Shown: in pieces, positions 48,702 through 61,674 of the stretch
How the letters are laid out: each line of letters opens with the position of its first letter
How positions within the stretch are numbered: position 1 is the stretch's first letter
Assembly (NCBI GenBank): GCA_013397865.1
Contig: VZTI01005062.1
Coordinates: 385,582-449,581, forward strand
Source: Struthidea cinerea
Taxonomy: Eukaryota; Chordata; Aves; Passeriformes; Corcoracidae
DNA length: 64,000 nt
Direction of reading: 5' to 3'
Program-made: the position numbers and the translations under genes
The notes under the pieces: generated by a model
What the model saw: the letters and a program-made list of their open reading frames with translations, nothing else
Databases searched by the model: none
Told to the model about the DNA's origin: nothing

Positions 48702-51199
48702 ACTATCTCCCCTGTGTAGAACGCAGGACATGCAGAACTCTTTGTAATAAGGGAGAATGTTGTACACAGGACTATTCTGTAAACTTTGACATGTGATAAA
48801 AACACAATGTCCCTGCCTTACGTTAATTCTCCATTTTCTATGTTTCTAATTTTATTTTTTGGGACAGAAATCAAAGAAACAAAGGCTGCATTACATCCCA
48901 TTGATCACTGATACATGCATGTAACCATACATGTGTGCCACTGCACGTTGGAAATGGGATCCCCATTGAGCTATTTAAAAGCATGAATTTTAAGTATGTC
49001 CCTATATGTAAATTGTATTATCACTTATGTGAATATGTTATCCAGCCTAGTTTTAATTTTTTTCTGACTTTACTTTGTTTAGGTGTATTGCTCCTCACAC
49101 ACTGAAGTTTAATTAGAGTCTACATCCTGATTACCATGATTATTGTGCAGTTCTTTCGCACTAGCAGTGTTAAGTGGGTGGTAGGGTTTCTCTCCTCATT
49201 TCCCCTGCTATAGGGGTTTACAGACATTACCCATTCAGAATCTGTCCTAGCAGGTATTTAATAATCAAGGACTCAATTCTGTTTCATAGGTCATTCTCTT
49301 TCCTTCAAATGAATATCAATTTCAAGAAATGCAGGATGAAAGCTATATATATCAACATGAAACTGATTTTCTTTCTTTCAGGTTTGAAGGAGCATTATAT
49401 TTTTCTTTGCTTTATCCTATTTTATGAGAAGAAGGTTTTTTTTCTTTTGCAGGCTGCTAGTAAAATAGATGTTAAGATGTTTTTCTGCATCGCTCTGGAG
49501 GGGAAAGCAAGTAGTGATTAATTCAAAGCATAATAGCAATAGCTTATATTTCTGTACTAGCTTTCATCTTGAAGGATACCTTTCCCAAAGCACTTTACAA
49601 CCTAAATAAAGCAGGAATCATTAAAATTCTACATTTGCCATTCCACTGGGATTATTGTACTGTACCTTTAGTGTTACGTGTAGATCAGTACCATGGTTAC
49701 TGCAGCTACCTAGAGCAGAGAATAGTGAGCTTTTAATGATAGCATTTTTTTCTGTGGGTGTTTAACAGGTCAATCTTCTATAGCTGAAATATATCCCTGT
49801 GTCAGGTAGACCACATTACTTATTCCATAGCATGCAGAAACTCTAGTCATCAGCTTAGACAACATTTGAAAAAACACCAGAACTACTGGGAAACATTAAA
49901 TTTGAAGAAAATGGAATATGAGTGCCTGTGTTAGAACAAGACTACCACATCTAGAGTCACCACTGTCTTGTTTATGAAAAGTGATACCTCATCTTTCATA
50001 CTGACAAGTGGTGAAGGCTTTTGCTTTAACAGTCTTTTGGTAAATGTCAGTGGCAAAAGCACAAATACTAATTTTTCTTCTTATTAAAATACTGACTCTA
50101 ATCTGAAGAATATACTACAGTAATCTTAAAGAATCACACATACTACTCACCCCAAATCTTTCCTTCCAAGCAGAGACATGTCAACTCCTACATAGACTAG
50201 GATCTTATCTATTACCATACCATTGTCATCATAGCCTATCTGTCAAACTAGAAACATCATATTTTACCCAGTAAAAGAAATAGGTTTGCCAATATGAAAG
50301 AAGTGTCTTAAAAAGTAGCTCAAGGTCTTGTCAGGAAAAAAATATTGGACCCTGTAAAAAAAAGTTAAATGCATATTTACACAATGAAGCGCATACAGGA
50401 ATTTCAGGAAGAAAGTTGTCCTGAGAAGAGCCCTTAAAAATGTCATAAAATGCATAACACTATTTGAGGAAATAAAGTATGTTTTAAAAATCCACTGCAG
50501 TAAAGGCTCAGAAGCATCCTGAGATGAGATTTGTTTGTATCGTTTCAAAGGTCAGTCTGTTGAACTGACCAACTGTTGTCCCTTGTGAATGATGAAAAAC
50601 AACTGTCAGAACTTTACGAGCAAAGGTCTATTCAAACTACAGGAACAGGATCACATGCAGCCTTGACATCACCAAAATAATGCTAATGCTTTTCCCCCAT
50701 GATATACCATAGTGAACAGAGGATCTATAATGTCACCTGCTTTTCAGGTAGTCTCACAGTCCAGTAAGATGAACAACAAAGTGATTTGGAAAAGGTCAAA
50801 GGCTTCACTTCCAACAAAAAACCAAAGCAAACCAAAAAGCCAAACAAACCAAGGCAAAACCAAGAACCCAAACACACAAACAAAACCAGCTTGGATGTTC
50901 CATTAGATCTCAATGGAATAAGAAGGAAAGCATCGATATTCAACACTTTTACAGTAAAAGGCATTGAAAGACAAAATTCAGAGGACACTGACCAGCTTTA
51001 TAAAACCAACATCATTTCTAAGGGAGAGAATTACACCTACCACTCCAGAAGTATAATACTGATGTCTCATGTGATTTAGGTAATTACAAGACTCTAAAGC
51101 TTCTATTAATTTGTGGAAAAAGACAATCCAAGATGTGTAGCACCTGGCTTTCTGATTAGTTTACAGCTGTATTAAGCTTGTGATGTTCAAATGTATTGG
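48702..51199. other. 2.5 kb of AT-rich unique DNA
   Basis: No gene recognised. An A- and C-rich tract at 50811-50890 is listed separately. Confidence 0.5.
50811..50890 (-). repeat. A/C-rich low-complexity tract
   Basis: The plus strand is almost entirely A and C, built of AACCAAA and CAAACAAACC-like words. Its complement is GT-rich, like the tract at 13745-13842. The lysine-, asparagine- and threonine-rich frame over it is an artefact of composition. Confidence 0.75.
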
Positions 51200-51660
51200 T
51201 TTCATATGAATGAAATTAATTGTTTCCTTCTGGTACATTACATGGTCTTAATTGTAAAGTTTATTACCCCTTGTCATCTGGCCTGGTTATGACCCTTCTA
51301 TAGTATTCATAATTTTCATTAATTTTTTCATTTGTATTGACATTATTTGAGTCTCTACCTGAAATTTCCATTTGCACAAACTAAGTTGATATACTCAGTT
51401 ATAGATTTAAATAATACTCTGGAACATGTGACATGCCTTTCCCAGATCTGACTGTAATTATCACTTTGTCATGCATTTCCAATAAGCAATTTGGGGCGAC
51501 AAATAAATCAGGGCTTCAGAAACATATAATACAAGTTAAACAAAACACTCTCTTTAAATAAAAAAGGACATTTATGGAGAAGGAAAAATAGCAATTAGCC
51601 ATCCTGTTATTAATCATAACTACATTAATTAGCATTCCAACTAGAGAAAGCAAGAAATTA
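51200..51660. promoter_or_regulatory. Candidate conserved non-coding element
   Basis: This repeat-free AT-rich block has many TAAT/ATTA cores, including TTCATTAATTTTTTC near 51315, CTGTAATTATCAC near 51451 and ACATTAATTAGCATTCC near 51622-51638. The dense homeodomain-type sites and lack of repeats resemble developmental enhancers. AT-rich DNA gives such cores by chance, so the call is weak. Confidence 0.2.
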
Positions 51661-54199
51661 AGAAGTCAATTATGGTTTGCATGTATCAACTGTTTTGCTA
51701 ACATCTGGTTTGGTTCAGTTTGAAACTTAGGCCCTAATTCCACCAGCATTGCCAAATTGTAACACTCAACAGCCTGGTGAACAGCTCTGCTATCTGGCTG
51801 TTTTAATCCTAGCTTGGTGTTTAGTATTCTGGGACAACGCTTTTTAATAAAGGACAGCAATTTGCCAACAAATTTTGCAGCAATGGATTTTCAAGGAAAT
51901 CTGAATCAATTAAAGATTTACTTCAAAACTACTGTTGAACTGAAATACTGCACCTTCCTGGGAGAAGAATGCTTTTTCTCACATCTTAACTTAGTGACAA
52001 CAGCCCCAAAATTTGGAAAAAAAAGTGTTTATTTCTTGCCTTGACTTCTTTGCACTGCCCCCAGTTTTCAGAAATCAGGTTGCAGAGAACAAAGATTAAT
52101 ACTCTTGGATGATCTGTGGTAGCTCTGGTTTTAGACAGCTCAAAGCAAATAAATCTTTGCTATTTACAAAGAAAACAAAAGATTAAAGGTAAGCTGATTA
52201 CTGTGGCTGCAAATGAGATACACTTTTGTTTCAGCAAATCCTTAAAGGAGCACAGATAAACCTCTGCCACTGCTGAAAAGTGAATATAACTAGTTACCTT
52301 GTTTATCTCATAGAGTGGCTGAAACTACTGCTCAGCTATAGCAATTTGTCTTGAGAAACATTGTATGCACTAAGATTTAAAACATAATTCAGAATTTTAA
52401 TAATACAGCAAGCACTGACTCGTCTCTCCTCTTTAAACAATTTGAATGCATCTGAAAATTGTGAGAATAAAAGGAAAACGTGCTACATTTTAATGATGCC
52501 CCTGCTTGTCTAATTATTCCTTGATCCCTCAATCTGCAAAATTAGCACTGATATGGGTCATGCCTCCAGGCAAACATGTTACACTCCATCAACTATTCTT
52601 CACAAGTGTGTAGATATCTGAGTGGATACATCATGCTGGGCATCCCTCTGAGTCCTGTGAAATTGTACAGAGGTTTCTAATTTGGCTTCTCTGGATTTCA
52701 TTAGGAAACAGCCTGCATCAGTTCCATGTTGTATTGTGAAGCACTTCACCATGTTGCTTCCTTTTGCGTGAAGTGAAAAAGAGATTTATTTTCCAAGAAT
52801 GTTAACACAAGAACTTCCCTAAATTTTACATAACATTTCATTAAATTTTTAGACAGTTTACCACATCTTTCAGAAATCATCCCAGAAAGTTGTTGTCTTG
52901 TATCATCAGGTCTTAATCCTGATCTATTCAGCACATCAGAATTATGTATGAAATAGAGGGTAAAGGCTGGTTGCAGATGATACAATTATTATATGTCCCA
53001 TTCTACAGATAACTTTTACAAATGCATTGTTTAAATTTAGTCCTATGTGATTTTCCCTTCCAAGTATTAGCCATCTAGGAAGGCAACTAGAAGATTTGCA
53101 ATTCTTGGTTCATATTTGCTTCCTTTCTTTCCAAGCAGAGAAGGTTAGAGAGAAAAGGTGCAACTGAGAGGGAGAGGTCATATGTGTTTCCAACGCTTCT
53201 GATTCCCACAAGTTATTCTTCTGGCTCCAGGAGACAAGATGGGATGTTTCTCCAAAGAGCATTCAAAATTCCAGAAAAGGCTAAGACTGATGATTTTCAT
53301 TTGGTTGTCACAATATTTAGAAGAGATTTTGACAGTGGCCAGAGCTTTGAGGTCTGGAAAAACACAGGGATATTCTTCTTAGAGTGATTAAAATGGTCCC
53401 ACAGGTGATGAGAAACATTGGTTATATTGAGTATAACAGTCTCTCACTGTAGCTTCAGACAATAATAGTGCCTATAGGAGTGAATTATATTCATATATAA
53501 ATTTAGGAAAAGGGCTCACATGAAAATAAATGCTGCTATTCTAGATCGAATAAATTCTTACTAGTCATAAACCGTTCATAAAGCTCACACATTCACATAA
53601 GTTTATTTAATATTCCTGTACATGTTCTACCTCTTTCTCGAGATCTGTTCAAAGAAAGTCCATCCACAGATCCTAAAGAACTTTCACAATTAACTAATCT
53701 CTGTGAAAATGCATATATACATAGGTATAGATACATGTAATATATTATATGTATATGTAATCTCCTGTATTAGTGGTGACAAATTTCAGAAATAACCAGA
53801 TTCAGTTTGTGGAGGAGCCAGACACAAATATCCATTATTTTTGTCTCCTAGACTGATGTTCTGGCCAGTGGAAAATGCCTCCTAATATTTAGGTCAGCAT
53901 TTGAAAAATATATTGTTTACCTCTGAGGTTAGCACATTCATGGCGAGTTAATGATACTCAGTTGTGTTTGTAATGTGCCTAAAAGGAATGGGCATTCTAC
54001 AAACTAATTGGCTTTACTAATGATGAGCAGAAAGACAATCACAAGAGATTTCATTCCCACTCGGTATCATGTAACTTCTCAAAGTGATGCATTTAGCATC
54101 TTTGCTGGTTTATCAAGTAAATTTTTTCCCTTCTTTAATATGACAACAGAAGAGATTTCAGGCTGTTGAAACAGCTACTTACTTTGACTTCCCAGATGA
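51661..54199. other. 2.5 kb of AT-rich unique DNA
   Basis: An AT-rich simple tract at 53711-53760 is listed separately. No gene recognised. Confidence 0.5.
53711..53760. repeat. AT/GTAT-rich simple tract
   Basis: Imperfect TATA, CATA and GTAT words run continuously, and part of the run forms a loose inverted repeat. Confidence 0.7.
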
Positions 54200-54760
54200 T
54201 TTTGAGGTGAATACATTACAAATGCAACTCATTAAAACACACATCCATTAATGGCAACCGCTGTGTAAACTGCAAAGCAGCTATTATCACATAGTACAAT
54301 TAGGTTCCTATTTAATTCATTTAGATCTTCCTCATTTTGCACACCAAGCATTTCTGGAAGTTAATTGGCATGAAAGACGGGTTAAACTATGCACAACAAA
54401 TTGAGTGTGAAATAAAATTAATTTAGATAAAATCCATTGTGAAAACTGCTGTTTCAGCAATATTGGCAAAGGAGAAGAGTCACCAGTGCTACATTAATGT
54501 CATTGACTCTTTGCATTGTTTCAGAGCTGAGATTTCATGCAGTGGTGCATTTATATAAGCCCCAGTTTGAATGCAAGACTCTTGTGTGTTCATTATGTAA
54601 GAAGCTATGGAAACTACGTAATGGAATGCTAATGACATTAATGAAAAAAATAATGGATCTTAGCTACAGGAGGAGTTATTATTTATTAGACAGTTTGTAT
54701 GAGTGATTTATTCCTGTCAAACCCTGACAGCCTCCTGAAGTCAGTGTTTAACTTTGTTAT
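54200..54760. promoter_or_regulatory. Candidate conserved non-coding element with clustered CATTAATG
   Basis: The palindrome CATTAATG, which places two homeodomain ATTA cores back to back, occurs three times here: 54246-54253, 54492-54499 and 54636-54643. An octamer-like ATGCTAAT at 54626-54633 lies next to the last. Other copies exist elsewhere in the window (near 2644, 5688 and 29666), so the word is not unique, but three within 400 bases is a cluster. The block is free of repeats. Enhancer function is an inference. Confidence 0.27.
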
Positions 54761-55036
54761 TTTCAACCTATGTATTTTCATAATAATTAGCATAAATGTA
54801 ATTCACTAATGCATTTTAATACATCTAAGTAATGATATAATTCCCCTAGAAGAGACACTCCAGACAACTGGGAGAGGGAAGAGGAAAGAAGAAAAAAGTA
54901 TCAGATTTTGGTTCAGGCTTGAAACAAATGAAAAAAAGGCTTGCATACATTCATAGTTAGAAGTGAGAGTTCAAGGCCAAGAGCACTGCAAGTAACTTTG
55001 CAAGTGGAAGTGCAACCATTCATGTGGATACTCATA
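54761..55036. other. Unique AT-rich DNA before the longest CR1 fragment
   Basis: No gene or repeat recognised. Confidence 0.5.
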
Positions 55037-55252
55037 TGGTGTAAGGTCCTGCACTTGGATTGGGGCAACCCCCAATATCAATATGAGATGGGGAATGAAC
55101 GAATAGAGAGCAGCTCTGCTGAGAAGAAGTTGGGGGTGCTGGTGGCTGAGAGGCTGGACATGAGCCAGCAGTGTGAGCTTACAGCTGAGAAAACCAATCA
55201 TAACCTGGGCTGTATCCAAAGAGGGTTCTCCCCCTCTACTTTCCCCTTGTGA
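55037..55252 (+). pseudogene. CR1 ORF2 fragment within the LINE
   Basis: In one plus frame the first part of this CR1 copy translates as recognisable CR1 ORF2, including NPQYQYEMGNERIESSSAEK followed by LGVLVAERLDMS. The frame ends at 55252, soon after the small deletion, and the rest of ORF2 is broken by stops and indels. It has no function; it only confirms family and orientation. Confidence 0.85.
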
Positions 55253-55772
55253 AATCCCGCATGGAGTACTGAGTCAAGGTCTGGGATCCCCAGCACAGGA
55301 AGGACATTGACCTGTTGGAGAGAGTCCAGAGGAGGGCAATGAAGAGGATTAGAGGGGTGGAGTACCTTTCCTATGAGGAGAGACTGAGATAATTGGGGTT
55401 GTTCCTACTGGAGAAGAGAAGGCTACCGGAGTGACATCGTTGCAGCTTTCCAGTACCTGAAGGAGACCTACAAGGAAGCTGGACAAGGACAGCTTTCTAC
55501 AAGGGCATGTAGTGATATGAAAAGGGGTAATGGCTTCAATCTGAAAGAGGATAGGTTTAGGTTAGATATTAGGAAGAATTTTTTCACTGTGAGGCCCTGG
55601 CACAGGTTGCCCACAGAAGTTGTGGATGTCCCATTCCTGTCAGTGTTCAAGGCCAGGTTGGATGGGGCTCTGAGCAACCCGGTCTAGAGGAAGGTGTCCC
55701 TGCCCATGGCAAAGGCATTGGAACTAAATAATCATTAAGGTCCCTTCCAACCCCAGCCATTTGATGATATAC
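55037..55772 (+). mobile_element. CR1 LINE 3' fragment, longest in the window
   Basis: About 735 bases of CR1 remain, from the end of the ORF2 reverse-transcriptase region to the 3' end. Landmarks are GGTCCTGCACTTGGATTGGGG (about 55045-55065), CCCCAGCACAGGAAGGACATTG near 55289-55310, GAGTCCAGAGGAGGGCAATGAAG near 55322-55344, GGTTTAGGTTAGATATTAGGAAG near 55553-55575, CCAGGTTGGATGGGGCTCTGAG near 55652-55673, and AAGGTCCCTTCCAACCCCAGCC near 55737-55758. Relative to the usual CR1 order, about 25 bases are missing near 55218-55230. The tail has decayed. Confidence 0.95.
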
Positions 55773-56394
55773 TATCTCAGAGCATGAAAACTCATTCCAC
55801 AGCAGCAAATGCACTTAAGACTATTTTTTTAATATAAATATTAAAAGATACAAGTTTGCTTTCACAGGGAATGAAGGCAAGCAATGAAGGATTACATGCA
55901 ACTAGATATTTAGGTGGATTTCTTAACCACTATTTTTTTTTAAAAGGTATAGAAATCTGTTAGTGGTAGTACAGTGTTATGGTTTGGCTCCTTACCTGAA
56001 ATCTGTGTACTTACTTTCTACTCTTTAAGTAGTTATGTCTTGCCATATCTTTCATCTGCATTTTTCATTTTCATGCCATTCTCAGTAGCAGAATGAAAAC
56101 AGGTTTCCCAGTTTTTATTCCTGAAAAGAGAAACGTCACCAAAGTACTTGATTTCAAATAAAACAGGTCTTATAATAGATGAAATGTTTGATATTGTCCT
56201 TCCAAAGGATTTGAAGATCTGCCTATTAGGAATGACAGTGGATAAGAAGATTAGTGAGATTAGTCTGAAATACCTTGTGTATCTATTAGTCATGGAGAAA
56301 AATGTACTTTAAAGTGCTGGACTACATAAGCTAAATGTTCGTACATCGTGTATCCCACCGCTACAAAGTATTTTCTGCATAAGAACACTTTGTT

Positions 56395-56446
56395 AGATAT
56401 ATATAGAGAGAGATAGATATAGATATATAAGTATTTATATATATAG
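56395..56446 (+). repeat. AT/AG-rich microsatellite
   Basis: A compound tract of AGAT, AT and GA units with interruptions. Confidence 0.85.
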
Positions 56447-59266
56447 TGGACTTCATAAGGCAAAGAAATACTTGAAGATAACTCAGTGAAAGTAATAAGT
56501 CTGTAAGTGTTATAGAGAAAAAAACCACATGCATATTATATGCTATTCTGTATGTTTATTATACAGAAACTTATGGGGCCAGATTAGCTGATATGATTTC
56601 TTTTTTGTGTGGTCCTTTTTTCAATTGGGTCGTTGATCATAACTGAGGTGCAGCATTTTTGTAAAATGCTTATGCTAATTCAGATGGTCTTTCTCAGGCT
56701 TGCCTATCTGATGGGAAAAATAATATTTCCTTCTATATGAAACTGGTTCCATGTCATTTTTCCCAGTTAGATGGAGCTCAGCATGAATCACGGCCTAATA
56801 AAGATGCAGACCCTGGGAGATGTTAAACACTTTCAGAACAGGACTGGGAACCACATCCATGAAAAAGGAGTATTGAAATCCATCTAAAGTGTCCCTATAA
56901 ATCTATTATTATTTGAGCACATAATACTACTAATGCACAAACTACTACTTGCAGATTTGCAGCTGGTAATCAGGCAGAAGTTATTTTGATTGCTTTGGTT
57001 GCTGGAATCAGTTTATATGTCTGTGTGCAAGACCTTTTTCAGTAGGTCATAAAACTCTGAGGAATTCAGCCCGTAGTTGGTAGAAATTAAATTCCTCTCA
57101 CCCATCACTGAAAGATTGTTTATCAAGATGCTGTGGATGAATTAGTGTAATCCTTATCACTTAATGTAGTCTGGCTTGATACCTTTACTGGAATTGGTTC
57201 TCAGAATTAATCAGCTTAGAAAATGTTAGGAAAGAGAAATGTCAGCTATTAATTTGCAATTTAAAAAAAAAAAACCCAAACTTACCCATCTAATACAAGA
57301 AGGACAAGAGCTGCTCTCTACAAGTACAATCTTGTGATTTTTATCTGTACTGCATACATCAAATGTCGCCTATTTAAATACCATGCAAATATAGATGAAC
57401 TCTGATGGTTTGTTAGGCTGCTTTTATTTTATTGTGGGCAGCATCCTTCTTAAATGGATGTGTACAGGGCCTATACCATGTAGCAACTTCTTTTGAAACA
57501 CTGATATTCAGATCACTGATGTAGAAAAGTGGTCTATACAGAACAGTATTAACTTCAAATGTTAGGCTTTCAGTAAACTTTAAGACAAACTACAAAGTAG
57601 CAGTACCTGGTTTCCGGTCAGGTTTTGAACTGTGCCTTATATCATCTGCAGGAAATACAGGTTTGTGTGTCATACTCAAGCGTACATTCAAAATCTTTTA
57701 CTAATGTGCTTTGGAAAATATTATTTTCCCATTCAGCAGTGTGCTAGGATGTTAGGAACAGCCACATCACTGGGGTAAGGAAAATGGTTGTTTATAAAAC
57801 TCGCCTTTTTTGTCTCACTGCTAAAGTTGTGCAGCGACTTTACATCCTTACTGCTGGAATGAAGGAATAGGAAATGTGCTAGTATTTTTCATTAGTTCAC
57901 TACTCATAATTTTCATAAGAACTTGTGTGTGTTATTTCTTTGGTACTCCTGCTGTACGCCAGGTGAAACAGTTTCCTGTGTAAATATCTGTCTATTAGGG
58001 CAGACCTGAAGTGGGATTTTAATGTATTGCTTACATCAATCATGAGAAGATTTTGAAAAACTTTGAGTGTGGCTTAGTTTTTCCAGTGGGTGTAAGGACT
58101 AGGATTTCATAAAAAAACATCTCTAGGGAATCATTATTTGACCTAATCAGATAAATTTTGAAGGAGAATACTTGAGGAGTGATGGGCACTTCAGAAAAGC
58201 CTAGCAAGAACCAAATTATTTTGTCACATTTTCTGCTGGACCCTGCCAGGTGGGCAGCTGAATTTCCTCTACCTCTGCTACCAGTGACATGTGTCATTCA
58301 GATAATGGGAGCAGAGGATGAGAGTGCAAAAGTTATCTGAGCAGGAGTGCAAACAGGGATTTGGGAACATAAATTTTCTTGTTGGTTGTGGGAAAACTTT
58401 TTTTAACAAGACTTTTTATTTATTTTTGTTTCAATTGAATAATTTAAAGTCCACCTCGCATTCTTGAAGAACAGATCTCTTAATTATTTCTTTGAAGTTT
58501 GCAAGCTCAATAAGATTTTTCTTCATTCTTATGTTCTGGTTAGGAGTAGGAGCCTTCAAGCTTTTCCTTCATTACTCTATTTTTAAGGGAAGAATGACCC
58601 CTATCTTATGTCTATATTGAATTTTTTTCTTAGTGGAATAGAGTGTTGTCCCAGATCATACTAAAGCTATTTCTAGAGAAAATGTAATTAACTTGTTTTT
58701 TGGGACCAGACATATCCTAACATTATCTTGAATTAGGTGGAGAAGGTTGATGCTGCCTTGCAGTCATGTTTTCCATTACAGTATTTTAAGTGACTGTGAA
58801 CTTAGGGTTTGCCTATTGCCCATACCCTCACTGTGGCTGAAAAAGAACAACGGCAAGCCATGTTGTCACTCTCCTGAAGGAATGAGTATAGCAAATTAGT
58901 ACCTCTCTCCAATGAATGCTTTTCTGGACATACTGCACTTCTGTTCTCTTTGACCAGATGTGTTCATGCCACCAGCCCTGCAAAGAGGGGCCATATGCAG
59001 CTGCAGCATTCATATCACACAGAGCCTCATATGGGGAATCTACCAAACCGTTAGTTCGGAGTCCGCAGTTAGGACCAGAAATTAGTGAATTGATAATTAA
59101 GTGAAACATAGCAGAAAGGAGGGATTGATTCAGGATATTGCTAAAAATCAGTGATGGATAAGGGCTGAAGGATGTACAAAGGATCGGTTTGTCAAAGTGA
59201 ATGTGAACACAACCAGTAGAAAAGGCTTTCCAAACTTTGTCTTTGTCTTGGGATATGCAGGTAAAT

Positions 59267-59290
59267 AGCTGTCCAGCTGTCCAGCTGTCC
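59267..59290 (+). repeat. Three tandem copies of AGCTGTCC
   Basis: Three perfect 8-base units, which create two CAGCTG E-box sequences at the junctions. Confidence 0.9.
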
Positions 59291-59310
59291 TGACTTTTTC
59301 AGCACAGTTC

Positions 59311-59386
59311 TGTTAGAACAACTTCATGATGGCATCAGAGAAGACTCCTGCTAGAACAATTTTATGAGGGCATCAGAGAAGTTATG
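59311..59386 (+). repeat. Two-copy 38-bp tandem duplication
   Basis: TGTTAGAACAACTTCATGAT from 59311 recurs at 59349 as TGCTAGAACAATTTTATGAG. Both copies continue into GGCATCAGAGAAG. The copies differ at several positions, so the duplication is not very recent. Confidence 0.82.
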
Positions 59387-61646
59387 AAACACAGAGGATG
59401 TAATAATAATTAGAGGAAATTTAAGGCAATGAAGTCCAGGAAATTATACAAAATCCTCCATTTGTAGTTAATTATCTCAATACAGGCTCCACAGCTGTCT
59501 TGCAGGAAATGAGTGCTTGCTTGAAGAGTTTTACCCAGTTTTGTCCAAGCAAATGAGCAAGATCAGCAGAGAGTTTGAAGCAATGCCCATAACATAAGCC
59601 TTTATCCCTCATTGTCAGGGCTTTTACCCTATCTGGAACTGAAGAGGTTTAAAACCAAAAATTCTTGTTTTCTTGAGAACACAAGAACTTTTATCAGTGC
59701 AGTATATCCTGTGTATTTGCTGTCCATGTGAATGTTCATAGGCCTTGTGCTATAAGGAAATAATATCCTTTTCTGTTTGTAGTTATTGTTTTTGTGAGTG
59801 AGCAGCAGACTAAATACGTGAACCCATGTTTAGAAGGCACATTGATTCCCATTTAGCAATCACTTTCTTGATTGCCACACCAATGTAGAGGAAAATTCTT
59901 TGAAGACTTCACAACATTATTATTATAACCTTAATGATTAATTTTGCTGTATCAGTATGACTGCCCACTTACAAATAGCTCCAGACCAGAAGCTAATGAA
60001 TTCTTTGGCATTGGGCAATGGTCTTCAAGGTTATATGTGAGCTATTGGAGCATATATCAAGGCAAAGCACCAGAGAGGAGTCATTTTCATACAAATATTT
60101 TCTGCCCTTTAAATTCCCCTCATCTTCTCTCCCCCTCTCCAAAATAAATATTAAAAAAAAAAACCCTCAGAACTCCTACTACTGTCTTAGCCTGGTATAA
60201 CTTTAAATCAGACCTATTCAGTCTGATTGTGTTAGTAATCACTGTGCTTTCAGCCACTTTTACTTATCCTGCACTATGTTTACTCCAAGACACAGAAACA
60301 GAAGAGCAGGAAACAAAAATTGTCTGGGCTCGAACACCTTCAATTTCCTTCTGTGTTTTTAGCGATATATCTGCATGGGTTTCAACTCATGGAAATTGGA
60401 AGGGAAAGGGCCTCTGGTGGCAGTAGGAGATCTAATTTTTCTTCCTGTACAACCATTTATTGTCACATTCTTCCTGTTGTTTTCACCAATCCAAGTTATG
60501 GGTTTTCTAGTATTTCTTATGGGAGATTATTCCACATGTTCATATAAATCCAGTAAGAAGATTTTTAACAAAGAATACATTTTTCTTGTCTTAATCTCAA
60601 TCTATTATCTCTATTCACCTATTTTTCACTATGCTTATTATGGTTTATTTCCATGCTAACGATTTGGCTTTTAACATTGCCCACAGTGTTTGCTTTGTGT
60701 ATGGTTACAGACCATTGCTTTCTGCACCATGTTGGCTCTTATAACTGTTCCTTAACTCCTTTAGTGTGCCTACCTTTATAGCATAAAGTGTACTGACATT
60801 GAACACAGTATTGGAGCTGCAGTAAATAGGTTTTACTGTAGAGAACACTGAGCTGTGGCATGGTTCACTACTCTGTCAATTTGTTTCCCTCTGTTCCTCT
60901 AATTATGCATGTCATGTTTACAGTCCACTGTGAGATACAGGTATATTATAAAAACCAGATCATTCTAAAGTGATTTCCCCACTCACAAGTGTGAGATCAC
61001 ATTACTCACAGAAAGTTTTTAATATTGATATGTTTTTTGAGCTGTTCTTCAAAAATGCTTTGCAATAATCATTTTCCATTCCAAATTATCCTGCTATAAA
61101 CACACATTAATTGACTAGTTCATTTCTTCTTTCATGAGAGACTTTATTTTGGCTTAAGGGACTGACTGCTCTGTTTGCTGTGAAATACTTGTGGGATTTT
61201 GTGAATTTCATCTCTAAGATACAAGATTTGGGTTAGTAATGTGAGTTGATTGTTATGATCAAAAGAAAATGGAAATCACAGAGAGGAGGATATATTTGGT
61301 TTACAATGCATCTCTGTTTTAAATTCTCTTTCAAATTAACATCTAGGAATGTTAATTAATGACTTCTGAAACACCTTTAGTGTCTACACAAGCTGCCTGT
61401 TGTTACGAGTAGGAGATTCATACAGCAGAGAAGTGCAAAAGCTTTTCTTATTCTAACTTGTTAGTTTTAGAGGAATTAGAATCTCAGATAGAAAGGAGGC
61501 GAAATAAACCGGGTTTGTCAGTTGGGCTACTCCATTTCTGAGAATTTTCTAGGTAACATTAAATATATGATATGAGTATTTTTCTCAGTGGTGTCAAATT
61601 AATGAATGACTTTAAAAGCCAAATTAATAACTTCTAAAGAAATAAT

Positions 61647-61674
61647 TATAGTGGTACATTTTTATACCACTATA
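61647..61674. repeat. Inverted repeat with 10-bp arms
   Basis: TATAGTGGTA at 61647-61656 and TACCACTATA at 61665-61674 are exact reverse complements around an 8-base loop. Confidence 0.75.

Noticed and set aside
50725..51079. Lysine/asparagine-rich frame and its antisense partner
   Set aside because: Both are driven by the A/C-rich low-complexity tract at 50811-50890.
55468..55677. 69-codon minus-strand frame
   Set aside because: It is antisense to the CR1 fragment.
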